A DNA stretch of 64,000 bases from Dimorphilus gyrociliatus (taxonomy: Eukaryota > Annelida > Polychaeta > Dinophilidae): NCBI GenBank assembly GCA_904063045.1, contig CAJFCJ010000010.1, positions 868,001 to 932,000 on the forward strand, given 5' to 3'. Of the stretch, positions 1-12,432 are shown in pieces (the first letter of the stretch is position 1; every line of letters starts with the position of its first letter). The position numbers were made by a program, and so were the translations under genes. The notes beneath the pieces are model-generated. The model did not search any database. It was not told where the DNA came from and worked only from the letters and a program-made list of their open reading frames with translations.

Positions 1-910
1 AAAATTGTGTTTTTTTTTTAAACAGAATCCTGTTTTTTTGTTGCAAAGAATAATAAAGGAATAAATAATACATTAGAAAAAAATATATAAGGCATTATAT
101 TACCGTTTTCTTGGCAATCTTTTGTATTATTTACAAAAACCAGGGTAAGATGTAAAGGTGCCACCTACTAGCAAAATTGTAAATAGACCTAGATTAGGAC
201 ACTAACATCTGTAAATTTCCAAAGCTTATGTGTGTTATGGATGAGCATAGACGGTAAAGAATTAAGGACTTATTATTGATCTCCCTAGGTTACTTCACTG
301 CTAATTTATTATGAAATCGGATCTTTTATTACATTTAAAGCATCTTTTATCTTGTATATGAAGTATTTTATAAGAGAACATTCATTTTTCTGTAGTTTTT
401 ACTTTCAAGTTCTGTTTTTACTGCACCTATTACATATGTGATGATTAATAGGCATTCATTTATCTAACAGAGTTGTAATATATATATATATATATATACT
501 GTAGATATACAGTACACAAAAATTCTAAAGCTAGTCCTCAATCTATTCCGTATCATTATTAGTAAATTAACAGTTTTATATTGCAGAACTAGACAAAAAA
601 TATGAAATTTAATAAAACTTCTTTGATTTTGATTTTACATTTTAAGAGTAATATGAGAAAGGAAGTAGAGGATTAGTTCTAAAATTTATATCCCTTAAGG
701 ATATGCTTACACTGCTCTGTCACAAATACAAAAATTAATAGTGAAAAAGACGAATAAATATTTCTAATGAAAGATATTTGAATTATTTATATATAAAACT
801 GTTATTAATCTAGATTAAAATATGTAAACTGTATAGGCATTTCTGCATAAATAATTTCAAAAACTTAATCCTCTAAAACTAATAATACTATTTGCCTCTC
901 TCTCTCTGTC

Positions 911-953
911 CACCCGCTCCCCCCCCCCGTAACCTTCTTCCACCCCCCCCCCA
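911..953. repeat. C-rich island (G-runs on minus strand)
   Basis: Several C-runs, two of them about ten bases long, are separated by short spacers. The minus strand therefore carries clustered G-runs able in principle to form a G-quadruplex. The island is conspicuous because the surroundings are very AT-rich. A smaller similar island lies at 5448-5462. No gene is adjacent. Confidence 0.6.
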
Positions 954-2984
954 CCTATTATAAATGATCACGGATTTTACCTCTTATTCACCCCCAGCGA
1001 CTCCTAAATCTTTTTAAATTCTAAATCCCACAATTGCAAACTCCTTTAAGGCAGTTTAATGAGACTTTTCAAAATGTTTGAATTAGAGAATATGGGATTA
1101 TTGTTTTTCTCGATTCTCCATAGGGCTGTTTGTTTATTACACGAATTCGACTGATTGTAGAAAAAAGGCTTTGTGTAGAATTATGTTTATTTATTATACA
1201 TGGTTTATGTTGTCATGTATTCTCTATGTTCAAATTCCTTCCACACTTCGTTTTATTATGAATATTGTCATAGCAAATAACAATAAAGATTTTTATGGCA
1301 AGATTGAATCAATTTTAGGAAACTACGTCGGTTTTTTATTTACTGTTCATCAAAGAGCAATTTGAACATTTGATTCCCTTTTTTGTACTATATAATGAAA
1401 GCAATGGGGGTCAGATAAAAAAACAACCATTAAACAATAACAACAACGGTGGCATATTCACTAGTGTATTTTACATATTGTAAAAGTATATACACACAAT
1501 AAATATAAAAATACCAAGAAAACAATTTTTTTAATCTGATGACAAATAAGAATAAGCTGAAATACCATTTGAAAAGTTTTTTTATTAAACTAGTAACCTA
1601 ATATTGTGTTACAAAATAAAGTCAAGTTTTTCCCTAAAATATCTGATTTTCTTTATCCATGTAAACAAAAGTGAAATTCAAAGTGCTATTCCAGTGAAAA
1701 CAAAACATGAAACATTTTTACAATTATGTTTTGTCTATCCTTTTGATGAATTCTTTATTTTTATTTTTGTTATTATTTTTTTTATATAAATTATCTGCAT
1801 TCTAGGCATTTGACCTATATTTCTCCCTGTTGAACCAATTCCGTATACTAAGTATAGAAAATTGTAAAACAATCTTTATGGTGTTCTAAATAATTATATC
1901 TTTGAACTTTAACTCTTGTAATCCTAGTAGGTTAAATATTTATTCTGTCTCTAGTTCGTAAAGTTTTCCTACTATTTATATATATATATATACAAGTTGC
2001 AGCTATTTATATACGTCCTTTTCACTTTTAAATTTCATTTGAAAGAAAGAAATACATATTTAAAAATTTATTTCATTACAGTAATGTCAAATTTCCTGCC
2101 TATAAAAATTTTCCTCCATTTATTAAAGACAAACTGAGGGAAGGAAAACGAGAAGTTTTTCAATTAACAGAAAATTAAATGTAAAGAAGAAAAAAAATCA
2201 TTATCATGATAATTAAAAGTATTCTTTATTAAATACAGTATGTTGTTTTGCCACTTATTTTTAGATATTCTGTATTAATACTATTAAAATAGCATGTACA
2301 ATAAAAGAAATAAAAGGAAAAACAATGCAAATTTTATATCTGTTGTAATAATAAATTTATAATTTGTATGATTTTTTTCTCTTTTCCTTTTAATCACGAA
2401 TAAATCGGAATCGTAATCTAGTTATTGATTTTCGCTTTGGAGAGAAAGACTTTTCTCTTGATTACCAATATTTTATAGGCTACATTGCCCGTTTTAATGC
2501 TTTCCTTACTCCTATGATCAATGATTTTTTCAGCCTATCACATTCGTATTATCCCAATACGGGAATCAGCTGTGTGAAGAGAAAGGAAGAGCGAGAGAAC
2601 AATGTGCACGAAGAAAACAACAGAGATATCGAGAAAAGCAGATAAAAACAGGACATAAAAGGAACCGATAGATGTCATTAATAGAAAAAAAACAGAGGAA
2701 ATTTTTTTAATGATTTTTACGTAGAATGTTGAAAATTTCTTGAAAAGTAGGACATTTTAAATACCACCCATAAATTAATGTATTCATACACTTACATATT
2801 AATACTGTAATATGCATATATATATATTTATATATATGTTCAAGTTAAGGCTGTCTTATTTATCAAAACAATTAAGTATAAAAGAGTACTGAAATATTCA
2901 ACGAAGACCTAAATATGGATCACCTCTAACAAAAATCAAAAAGCATAAAAGATCATATCACTTTTCTTTCTCGGTCTCCCTTTA

Positions 2985-3011
2985 TCTCTCTCTCTCTCTC
3001 TCTCTCTCTCT
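2985..3011. repeat. (CT)n microsatellite
   Basis: This is a pure TC dinucleotide run. Similar CT/GA tracts occur at 19444-19480, 27865-27886, 29759-29777, 44483-44509 and 48441-48474. Confidence 0.9.
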
Positions 3012-3788
3012 GTTCCTGTGTATGTCTGTTTCTTTGTTTTTCGTTTGTTTCATTTTATAAATTAATAAAATCGAATTCTTTTAATGAATATCCTAATTAG
3101 AAGTAAAGTAACAAAGAATAAAAGAAGTAGTGATATTTAATAACAATAGAAATGATTTTATATTCTCCTTCTTTTACAGAAATCTTTAGTTTTCTTCGAA
3201 TTTTAATAAAAAATCTAGAGTATTCGACATTATTTTCATATATTCGTATATTGTCAGGGGGAAGGTGCTTTTTCACAATACTTAAATGAATTGGTTATTT
3301 AATAATATGGGGTGACAAGATAAGTAAATAGAGCAAAAATCCTACATACATTATATGTTTAATAAACATATACAGTGTATCTATATATATATAATGTATA
3401 TACCATTTAATAGGCAGATAAAGGAAATGTACGCAATCTGATTTTAAAAATACTACCTAGGTATAATTTCACTTAATTACATATAAAGCATCTGCTTAAT
3501 AAGTGTATCACACATTACGTGTATGTATTTTTATTTGAAAAATATAATATTGGCAGACTTAAAAATAGATAGGCTTAATCAAAGAAAACGTGTAAGGTCA
3601 AGAAACTCTACATGTCCGGCTTAAGGGCTCACCAAAAAATTCTTAATTAACAGTTACTCGACTGTTATCTGTTTTTTTTTATCTTTTAGCTGGAAAAGGG
3701 GACAGATGGTCGTAAGAGGCAACGACCGCGAATAATACAAATGTATTGTACATAAAAATTGTATATGCATACAAAATGTATATATAAA

Positions 3789-3791
<3 letters not shown>

Positions 3792-3838
<47 letters not shown>

Positions 3839-3922
3839 TATTTTTGGCATACTTAAAATTTTGTCCATTTAGTCAGATTGTTATATATGTATACTGTATA
3901 TATCGTCTTCGTCAATATATAC

Positions 3923-3956
<34 letters not shown>
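3792..3956. repeat. (AT)n microsatellites
   Basis: Two nearly pure AT dinucleotide tracts, 3792-3833 and 3925-3956, are separated by unique AT-rich sequence. Confidence 0.9.
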
Positions 3957-3958
<2 letters not shown>

Positions 3959-6900
3959 GTGTACTAATATATCTACAAACAATGTATATATTTATATTTC
4001 TGTCATGAGCCGAAGGATGGACAGAAACAGATACCACCATCTTCTATCTTATTATAAAAAATAGACGTTAAAGTTTAGTTTAAAGGTTATAAGTGTTCTT
4101 TAAAATAATGATAAAAAACCCTCCTCGTTTAATTTAAAAGTACGACAGTCTAAGAGATATTTCTCAAAATATATTCAATAAATTAATAATGTTTGAGAAA
4201 ATCGTTTCTACTCGCATTTAGAATTTACCCTTAGAAAAAACACTGCCATGATTATTTGGGTTATGAATTTATTAACTTATACTATTACATGAATTTTTAT
4301 TTCTATATGATTACCCGCTGTTTTTTTAACTTATCTTTTAACCAGTTCACTCTTTGAAAGGTTGTTAAACTGCAACTCGATTTTTCAGGTACTCAACAAA
4401 TTTGTTTTTTATCGAGGTCAGCCAATGAAGCTTTCCTTGAATTGGTGGCAATTTTCTTCTATTAAGCCTAAATCGAGTTTAAAAAAAAAATTAAGCCTAC
4501 AGTTCTAAGAGTGCAATGAACCGACTGAAGTTGCTTACGAGGTCAATTCTATTTAAAATGTATCATTAAAATTAAAAGAAATACATGTTTTTAAACGAGA
4601 GAAAAGACAAAAGTCGTTTGGGATTAATCCTAATTCTTGTTTATGTAGGTATTATTAATAACACTAATTAACCAATTAGGATTACAGCACGAATACTCTG
4701 TAGACTCTTATACATAAATTCATATATATATATATATATATTGTATATATTCTTAAATGGCAAACAAGTAGATCATTATATTTATTACAAATTCGTTGTC
4801 ATTATACACAGATGTGCAGGTGTTTTATTATTACTTCTAAAAAAAACTAGTAACGCAAGTCAAAATAATATTTTTTTTGTTCTTTCCATAAAAAAAGAGA
4901 GTTCGTTTAAAAATTTAAAGGATTAAAATGATTTACGATAAAAATAGAAGAAAGAAGAAAAATAAAAACTCAGCAAAAACGCAGTGTAGAAAAAGAAAGA
5001 GAAGTACTGGGGATGGCAAAAAAAACACTGTTAGTTTAGAAGGATAGCCTTCGTCTGAATAAGAGGACAATGATGATTGTCTCCTATGGATAACCTTATT
5101 AGTCAAATTTTTTCCTCTTTTATATCAGACATATTACGTAGTTTGCCTCTTATTTTTTCTTATTTTTTATTTAATTAAAATAAAAAAAAAACTAAACAAT
5201 AAGAAAAGAAAAGAAAAAGAAATTTGATATCTAAAAAGACGAGCTGAAAACAAAATACCCAGTTCACTGCATATGATATATAAAACTATATAAATTTTAT
5301 TATATAAAAGTGTATATAAATATATATTAGATATATATGTAATTATTGTAGTTTATTGTTAATATTATCCATTAGGACTTAACGATATAAAAGATAATTT
5401 AATTATTCGACTAACGATTTGACCGTTTCAAAAAATTTCATTATATCCCCCCCTACCCCCCCGCTAATCAATAATTTATTATTTAGTGCAGAATTGTACT
5501 AGTTTTACTCCTTTTATCGATTCTAGCCGTAAATAACTCTTAATAAATCATAAAATACTAGAAATTCGTTTATTTATTGACTTTTTTATACATTCAGTTT
5601 TTCGATTGTGCGTGAAATGTTTATATATAAATATATCTAAAAGCTATTTATACATATATATAAGAATATTTGAATGAAGATTATGAAATTAAAACAAAGT
5701 ACTCTAGTTGATTAAAATATTAATTAATCATTAATTAATAATATTTTTCATTTGAATAAATTAAAATATTGTTTATATTGTAATTCAAAAATATGCTTTC
5801 CTAGATTAGAATACAAATATTCGAATTACTTTATATATATACATTAAACATAATTTCTAGATAAACCTATACACTCTATATAAATATGTATTTGTTATTT
5901 ATCCTTCACTTTTTAGTAGTTCTTAAATATTGTTCTTTTTTATTATAATAAATAAATGTTTTAAGTTAACCTTGATAGTTTATCTAAGAATAACAGAAAT
6001 GTAATGTAACGATAACGAATTAGATAGGTTTAAAAAATTAAATAGTATAACACACCTAATAATTAGAAAAGAGCAGTATTATTGATTTTAAACCGGAATA
6101 AAAGGAAAGTTATAGTTCCGTTCCTCTTTCTAATTATCTATATTTGAAATATATTCTTTCGGTATGAGACATAGTCATTAAGTAAAAATATCTCTTGTAA
6201 AACCTGATAAATCACCATTATTATTTTTCGCTTCTTCATCCCCTATTCTTTTCTTAGCCTCAAACTCTCTAACACTCGATTCCTTTTCTATCCTACCCTC
6301 GTTCTTATTTTTATATTAATTTCTTCTAACTAAATATTATGTCTATTTCATTTATTTTTGTGTTACTATCTCTCTTAATCGTTATCGTGTTACAAAATCT
6401 TTTTAGGATATATTATATCATAATTCAGTTATCAGCAACAAAAAAGATGTTATCACAATTGGTTCAAGAGCTCTTTTTTTTAAAAACGTGTAATATTTTA
6501 GTCAATTTTTGCGAATAATGATAAAAGTATTATAAATAGAAGTTAAAAAAATAACATATATCTATGAAATTTGATAAAATTCCTATATTTATATTGTTAA
6601 CAACTAAAGTTTAATTATTTAATTATAATTAATAGAATACAAGTGCTTCATCTAATCCAATAGACATTATATTAGTAAGCTTTAGGTAGATCAATAATAT
6701 ATCTTCAGTTTGTCTTTTCCTCTGTCAGATCATTTTGAATTATATATGTTATTAAGCTGTTAAGATAGGGCAATTAGTATTCATAACTTTCTCATTTTAT
6801 TTTGTCATTTCAAAATCGCTCTTTTTTATCTTTCTCTTACGCTTCCCCCATCCACTTCTACTTTGAAGTATTATTTCAAATGATATTCATTATCCATTAT

Positions 6901-9039
6901 TAGACTGATATTTCTAATAGTATTGCTCTATTCTTTTAGAGCCTATTAAAGAATACGTAACTTGAAGAAAAATTCATATAAGGTCAATGCCCTTATATTG
7001 AAGTAATGAATAAAAAATATATCACAAAGATCTATCGGTCATCAAAAGTAATAATCGAGTGCTTTAATATTGATAACAATTTTTCATTTATCATTAAACC
7101 ATTTCTATATTAAACGACTCAATAATAAAATACAGATCAACTTTTATCAACATTATTTTATACATAAGAAGATAAAAAAAAAGTAGGCAATACAGAGAAT
7201 TGTGAATTTCTCCTTCGTCGAAAAGAATAAAAACAGATTCTTAAATTTCCAGTTTTTAGGACGAGGAATTAAATTAAAAAGTACAATTTATCTTCATTTC
7301 TAATTCTATTTAAGGCCGACAAAAAAAAACATACATTTTTTTAAGGTTTCTTATTTTTTATTTCGTTTTTATATGTTTAGAATTTTCTATAAAATTAAAC
7401 AAGTTAACTTTTTCGCTAGTCTTCTTTTTTATACTGTAAAATATTAAGACTTAACAAAAAATTAGAAAAGCTCTTTCTTTTTTTACATTGTTTTTTCTTA
7501 TCTAAAATTAAGTACTAAACCTTCTTGTTACGTAACTTATTACGTAATATATATATATATTCTTTAGTTATAAAAATTAATTAAAAATGCCTCAAAATAA
7601 GCACTTAAAGGAAAAAGTATTATATCTTAATATATCTTTGTTATGCCACCTTGAATAACGTAGAGATGTTTTTAATCTTTACCTATTTTTTTGTACAGAT
7701 AACCCAGAATAATATCGATTACATAATATATAAAAATATATGATTCATTCTATATACATTCCTCATAAACGGATCGACTTATTTCGTTTAATAATTTCCC
7801 TTCTTATAAATTTTATTTTGTCATTTTTGTTTTCTCTGTTATCTTTAAACGAAAATTTTGCAGTATTAATTTTACATTAAACGAAAATAAGAGAAGGAAT
7901 AGGCTTCGTTTATTGTCCCTAATACTATAAAGCTCTATTGTATATTTCTAGGTATCTAAAGTAAGGAGAAGAGAGCAATAAAAGCTGTAAAAAAATATAC
8001 ATATACAGCATTTTTATATACATAAATATAAATTCATATATTAATATAGGCCTAATTAATTCTTTTCGAATATCGATTTTCCCATAGGATTGTTTCCATT
8101 CTTACACTACTTCCGACAGTCGATAGATGTGACAATATATCCCAGACGAAGAGACAATATTAATCGAATACCTTAGTCCATGAACTTTAACATAGAATAT
8201 ATATTTTCAATGTAGTAGTAAGCATAAATAGAAAACTGTGCCAATAGGACATTATTATAAAACTAGTACAATTAAATTAATCATTAAACTAATATTTGTT
8301 CATATATTAACCTATATGTCATCGTCCCTTATATAAAAGTATATATATATATAAAATGTGTACATATATATATATAGACATATTTCACATTCTTATTTGA
8401 CATTTTGACCTTTAAAAAAAGCCATCTACTTTCAGCATCCTAAATATCCACTGCGCTTTCATCTCAAATAAATACACCGCGTATGCATTTACATATGTGC
8501 ATACAGCATAGCACATATATATTCCATACAGTAATATATAATTTAATTAGTCGATTAAAAACTAGAACTTTTTTAAGCAGTAGGCCTAAGTTAATTTGTT
8601 AACCATATTACAAAAACTATATAAAAAAAAAATCTAATTTTTAACCATTTAAACTGATATAAGGTACTATATTGCTTAATTCCATGAATTCTGTCCATCT
8701 TGCGTAAATGTTCCCGGTAAACAATTCTGACGTAAAAATGCGTCAGGCTAGCGCATACTCATCCATATTCATGACTGCTTGTTTATTACTCTATACAATG
8801 TTCAGAGTCAATAAGCAGGACAAAATATTAATAGCTAATAGTAGAGGACAATGACCGCTGAGAACTTATCTCTGAAGATGGTATTTTTTGTAGGAAATTT
8901 ATGGGATTTTAAACCTAGCATTACTGATAATCGTTTTGTTTTAAGGTTTTTGACATTCCATAAGTCCTTTTCATGAAATGTAACCTTTCGATTAATCAGC
9001 CTATTACAAAATATATACACACAATATAAACGAATATAA

Positions 9040-9076
<37 letters not shown>

Positions 9077-9268
9077 AGTATACTTAGAAACCTGTGTACT
9101 GTGCTGCCATCTTTAAAAACCTGGACTACACGTGTTCTATAAAGAAATAACTATTTCTACCAGTTTTCCGAGAAATTGTAGCTAACTGTCATAGTGAAAC
9201 TCGTTTCGTTTTTCCTAATATTCATAGTTAATTTTAGAATTTTCAAAACGGGGAACCAATCAACCAAT

Positions 9269-9883
9269 ATGGCAGGTGCCCAGGAGTTCGTAGAGCAGAA
9301 AATTAAAGAAAAGAAAGTAACGATATTCGTCAAGACATGGTGTCCCTATTGCGTGAAGGCAATGAAGGTTTTCAAGGAATTAATCAATAATGTCAGTATC
9401 CGTGAAGTATCTATATATTTATTTATACTTGTTATATTTTAAATATAGAAAATTATTATCCTATAGTTCTACACTATAAAATGTGCGTACTTATATCCTA
9501 TAGGGTGACCTGGACAAATCTGACTACGAAGAGGTGGACATCGAAAACTTAAAAGATGTTAAATGCGGTGATATACAAGACTACATGGCCCAAAAAACTG
9601 GGGCAAGATCGGTTAATATTTATTAATTTATTATACTGTTGCAAACTGCTGTAGCTATCCGTTATGTTCTCCTATTCTAAAACAGCTATAAAGCCTATAT
9701 AGCTTATTCATTTTTCTATACACATATGTGTATATATATCTACATGCAAATATCGAAAAATAATTTCTACTTTTCGCAAACTAGGTACCAAGATGCTTCA
9801 TCAATGCAAACTTCATTGGCGGAGGAGATGACGTTGTTAGACTAAACTCACAAAAGAAGCTTGCCACAATGCTAAAATCATAA
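9269..9883 (+). CDS. glutaredoxin (dithiol, CPYC type), three exons
   Basis: Small thiol-disulfide oxidoreductase expected to use glutathione to reduce disulfides and mixed glutathione disulfides in the cytosol. Exons are 9269-9391, 9504-9611 and 9785-9883, all joined in phase 0 by GT-AG introns (donors gtcagt and gttaat), giving 109 residues, the usual size for class I glutaredoxins. The redox motif CPYC is at residues 25-28 (context FVKTWCPYC). The cis-proline segment SVPR is at 77-80, in the place of the usual TVP, and the glutathione-binding FIGGGDD is at 87-93. The chosen ATG (atggcaggtgcc) begins right where family homology starts; an upstream in-frame extension would only add a hydrophobic AT-rich leader and lacks a better ATG. 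There is no selenocysteine and no second domain. Function is inferred from the family. Confidence 0.93.
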
Positions 9884-11104
9884 TTATCAGAATGTTATCT
9901 TATTATTGCGCAACAATATATGTATAAGAGATTATATGAGATGTACTATTTTTAACGAGAAACAGTAAAAGTTACAATAGAATCAGAATAAAGAAAAAAA
10001 TAGATAAAAAAGATGAAAACTGCTAATCACCATGTCTTTTCACTTCATTATTATTGGATTGTTCATATACATTTGTTCATGTTAGGCCAACAGTGTGCAT
10101 TTATGTATTTACAGTCAGTTTATCTGACAAGGATTGTTTGAACAACCTTGACGTATTTAAGATAATAAACTTACGATAAAAAAAATTCAATCAGTAGAAA
10201 ATGGTTAGAGGACTAGGTCGTTTACTATTCCAATTTCCTTGTTAAATTAACAACAAATTACCGAGAAAATAACATTGACTTTTCTATTGTTCTAAATCAG
10301 TTTTTCTCCTCTCTTGCCTTTCTTTTTAACGATAGTTAAATAAATATTCCCCCGCGCCTCCTGCATATATGTAAATGCTGTTAGTGTTACGGTCTTTGAT
10401 CAATTACCGATATCGAAATTTAATAGTTCATATTCACGTTGAGCTAGAGCAAGGTTTCTTTTGTATTAGCTCAAGGTTAAATTATTGGAACGTTGGATTA
10501 ATTCAGCCTACGTAGGATCTAAATGCGTAATCTAGATGTTCTAATTTATCTTTCGATTTATGAAAAATATTGGAAAAGGAATAATGCAAGAGTTTAGATC
10601 AGCAAAATAGAATATCTCGTCCGATATCAGAAAATTATTCATTCATTATTAAATAGAGAATAAATGAAATCGATAATAGAGATAATACTACTTAACTAAT
10701 ACAATATTAATATATTTATCAAATCTATTAAGAAAGTTTCTTTTAAAAGTTAGGCCAAAGTGAAGCTAAACTGGTAAATTTCATAGTAATAACAAGCTTT
10801 TACCTCCATAAATTTATATTTTTAGAATACTATATTATCGCTCAGTAAATTATTAAATATAATCTACTACCAATACTTTAAAAATATATAATATATATTT
10901 TGATAAATTAAATATTAATTGAAATATTTTTGTATAATTTAAAAGACATTTATGCGAAATTTGCGAATGGTACATTTTATGAAGATCATTTCCACGTATC
11001 TGCGGCGCGACTGAGTCAGTTCTGCTGAAATCGATGACGAGGTTACACTAAGTTTTTTCTGCTTCCAAGAAAAACAAAATTTTCAAAAAGTGAATATCCA
11101 AATA
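9884..11104. other. intergenic region, glutaredoxin to AT-hook gene
   Basis: AT-rich sequence with no recognisable exon. It should contain the glutaredoxin 3' UTR and the promoter and 5' UTR of the downstream gene. The last ~130 bp are less AT-rich and include an AP-1-like palindrome. Confidence 0.6.
11010..11020 (+). promoter_or_regulatory. AP-1-like site / possible initiator
   Basis: ACTGAGTCAGT contains the AP-1 core TGAGTCA, and its TCAGT matches an arthropod-style initiator. It lies about 90 bp upstream of the ATG at 11105 in a locally GC-richer patch, which fits a core promoter. Transcription start was not determined. Confidence 0.35.
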
Positions 11105-12364
11105 ATGGACATTGGGCAATACGCTAAAAAAACAAGCCAAGGTTCAACATACTTTATGACTTCTCAGGTGGGATTTTACCCTTTTCGTCACGAATCCGGT
11201 TTGGAGACTATTCGAACTCCTGTATGCCCTGTGCGAAACCAGATGAGTGGCGGAGGTTTACTCAGAATTGAACAGAACGTACCAGTGAAACCAGTAGCGT
11301 TTATCAATTTGAATGAAAATGGTAATATTTGTATAAGAAGTCCAGACGGTCTTGGCGAAGTCCGTCAGGAGAATCAAGTTCAAGATGTTGCTTTAGCAAT
11401 TGAAAGAATTCAACAACAATCGAGGGCGGAGGCCGAAGCTGAAGTCGCGAAATCCGGTGTACCGGATCTGGGCTACTTGACTCGAAAGAGGGGCAGACCA
11501 AGAAAGAGTGTTCCCACTAAGAGACCTTTCCTGGAAGAAAGTGCAATTCCTCCACCACCGCCTCTCATTCATGTTCAACCACCGTATTTAAAATATCCAG
11601 GGACCAATCCTCTGTCTCCTGAATCAACTTCGCCAGATTCGCAAGTATCTTCGCCTTCTTCGCCATCTTCAACGAATCTCTCAGAGCCACCCTCACCGGT
11701 CAGTGTTGACCCAAGAAAACGTTATATCGCTGAAAAACTGCAGAGAAAGGATTCTCCAGTTGATGCAGTTGATCTTACCACAAAAACAAGCCGTCCTTTG
11801 GTATGTTCCATCTGCACGGATCCCTTCAGCTCTGAGAATATTCTTGAATTACATTTGAAAAATTGTCATGGAATTGACTCGCATTCGAAAAAGAATGATT
11901 TATCGGCAGAGATGAATGACCTAGAAGAAATCTCTGGTTGTCTCTCTTCGGCCTTTCGAAAGTGTGTCGATGCATTTCGTACCGCATCAACTAGGATAGC
12001 TAACCCTCAAGAAAGTATGGACTTTGCCGCTGAATTAGCGACAGAGTGCGCCGAAAGAATATGCTCTATTCTAAGAAATAGCACAGGTACAAATGGTACC
12101 TTCGTACAACTCATGCGCCACATTGTTACAGCAGCAGTTATGCGGTTATTAGAAACTCCAAAATTAGGTCTCGATCGTGAGGTTATCTATAGAAAAGCGT
12201 CGAGAGATAAATTATTGGCAAATTTCTGTCAGGCCTTTGTTCAGACTGTACCTGATTTATTAAGAATGCAAGAAAAAAGAAAATTCGGAAAGATGGCCCA
12301 AGAACAACACATTACATCAACAATAGATGAACCGAGGGGTAACAGTATATTAAGAGCACTTTAA
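11105..12364 (+). CDS. intronless AT-hook and single C2H2 zinc-finger protein
   Basis: A 419-residue nuclear-type protein; I do not recognise the family. A canonical AT-hook core (KRGRPRK) sits at about 127-135 and would bind the minor groove of AT-rich DNA. A Pro/Ser-rich linker follows (PPPPP, then SP/SS repeats, about 150-205). One classical C2H2 finger (C-x2-C-x12-H-x4-H, starting VCSICTDPF) begins near 234. The C-terminal ~160 residues are predicted mostly helical, with conserved-looking Cys/Arg stretches (for example ATECAERICSIL), and match nothing I know. The ATG at 11105 is the first true ATG; the frame upstream opens only with GTG. The whole coding region is one exon, unlike most neighbours. 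An AATAAA lies near 12717. A chromatin or transcription role is inference. Confidence 0.8.
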   Translation: MDIGQYAKKTSQGSTYFMTSQVGFYPFRHESGLETIRTPVCPVRNQMSGGGLLRIEQNVPVKPVAFINLNENGNICIRSPDGLGEVRQENQVQDVALAIERIQQQSRAEAEAEVAKSGVPDLGYLTRKRGRPRKSVPTKRPFLEESAIPPPPPLIHVQPPYLKYPGTNPLSPESTSPDSQVSSPSSPSSTNLSEPPSPVSVDPRKRYIAEKLQRKDSPVDAVDLTTKTSRPLVCSICTDPFSSENILELHLKNCHGIDSHSKKNDLSAEMNDLEEISGCLSSAFRKCVDAFRTASTRIANPQESMDFAAELATECAERICSILRNSTGTNGTFVQLMRHIVTAAVMRLLETPKLGLDREVIYRKASRDKLLANFCQAFVQTVPDLLRMQEKRKFGKMAQEQHITSTIDEPRGNSILRAL

Positions 12365-12399
12365 AAAATAATAAAAATAATAATAATAATAAATACATC

Positions 12400-12432
<33 letters not shown>

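Larger units (their letters stand above)
1..9268. other. gene-free AT-rich region
   Basis: No exon with convincing protein character was found on either strand; only short AT-rich open frames without family-like motifs occur. The stretch holds (AT)n tracts at about 479-498, 3792-3833, 3925-3956 and 9043-9073, a (CT)n tract at 2985-3011 and a C-rich island at 911-953. A CTCF-like match, GTGCCACCTACTA, lies at 158-170. Enhancers or UTR exons could be present but cannot be recognised here. Confidence 0.6.
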
